Assembly: GCF_001270495.1 (NCBI RefSeq)
Contig: NZ_LGUR01000042.1
Location: forward strand, 1-5,325
Direction of reading: 5' to 3'
Length of the DNA: 5,325 nt
From: Streptomyces viridochromogenes
GTDB taxonomy: Bacteria; Actinomycetota; Actinomycetes; Streptomycetales; Streptomycetaceae
Made by a program: the position numbers and the translations under genes. Positions 1 to 5,325 of this stretch are shown here, piece by piece; position 1 is the stretch's first letter; every line of letters begins with the position of its first letter. The notes under the pieces were generated by a model. That model was not told where the DNA came from. It did not search any database and saw only the letters and a program-made list of their open reading frames with translations.

Positions 1-5325
<5,325 letters not shown>

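Overview
The window is one continuous stretch from inside a modular type I polyketide synthase (PKS) gene. A single plus-strand reading frame (codons starting at position 2) stays open to the last base: 1,774 complete codons plus two bases, with no in-frame stop, no gene start and no gene end. Residue numbers below count from position 2. The DNA is very GC-rich, third codon positions are almost all G or C, I saw no in-frame TTA codon, and the domain motifs are those of actinobacterial cis-AT assembly lines. The source is therefore most likely Streptomyces or a relative. I cannot name the cluster or the polyketide.

Layout, left to right: the C-terminal tail of a ketoreductase (2-271) and an acyl carrier protein (377-640) close one module. 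A complete minimal module follows: ketosynthase (692-1966), KS-AT linker (1970-2281), malonyl-type acyltransferase (2282-3172), post-AT linker (3173-3352), Ala-rich tandem-repeat linker (3353-3478) and ACP (3479-3748). The next module begins with a second ketosynthase (3797-5074) and the start of its KS-AT linker (5075-5325), where the window ends. There is no intergenic DNA, so no promoter, ribosome binding site, terminator or RNA gene can be assigned.

How the parts work together: the first ACP presents a chain whose last beta-carbon was handled by a module that had a ketoreductase. The first KS takes that chain and adds a malonyl-derived C2 unit loaded by the AT. The module has no KR, DH or ER, so the beta-keto group should be kept. 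The second KS then receives this beta-keto intermediate from the second ACP.

The system itself is a known type. The points worth a second look are in the DNA: the two KS regions align without any gap at a constant 3,105-nt offset and contain perfectly identical tracts of about 50 nt; a 9-bp tandem repeat lies exactly where reducing domains would normally sit; and both window edges show intense C-over-G strand skew like that reported for GRINS elements of PKS genes. The second ACP also has an atypical recognition helix.
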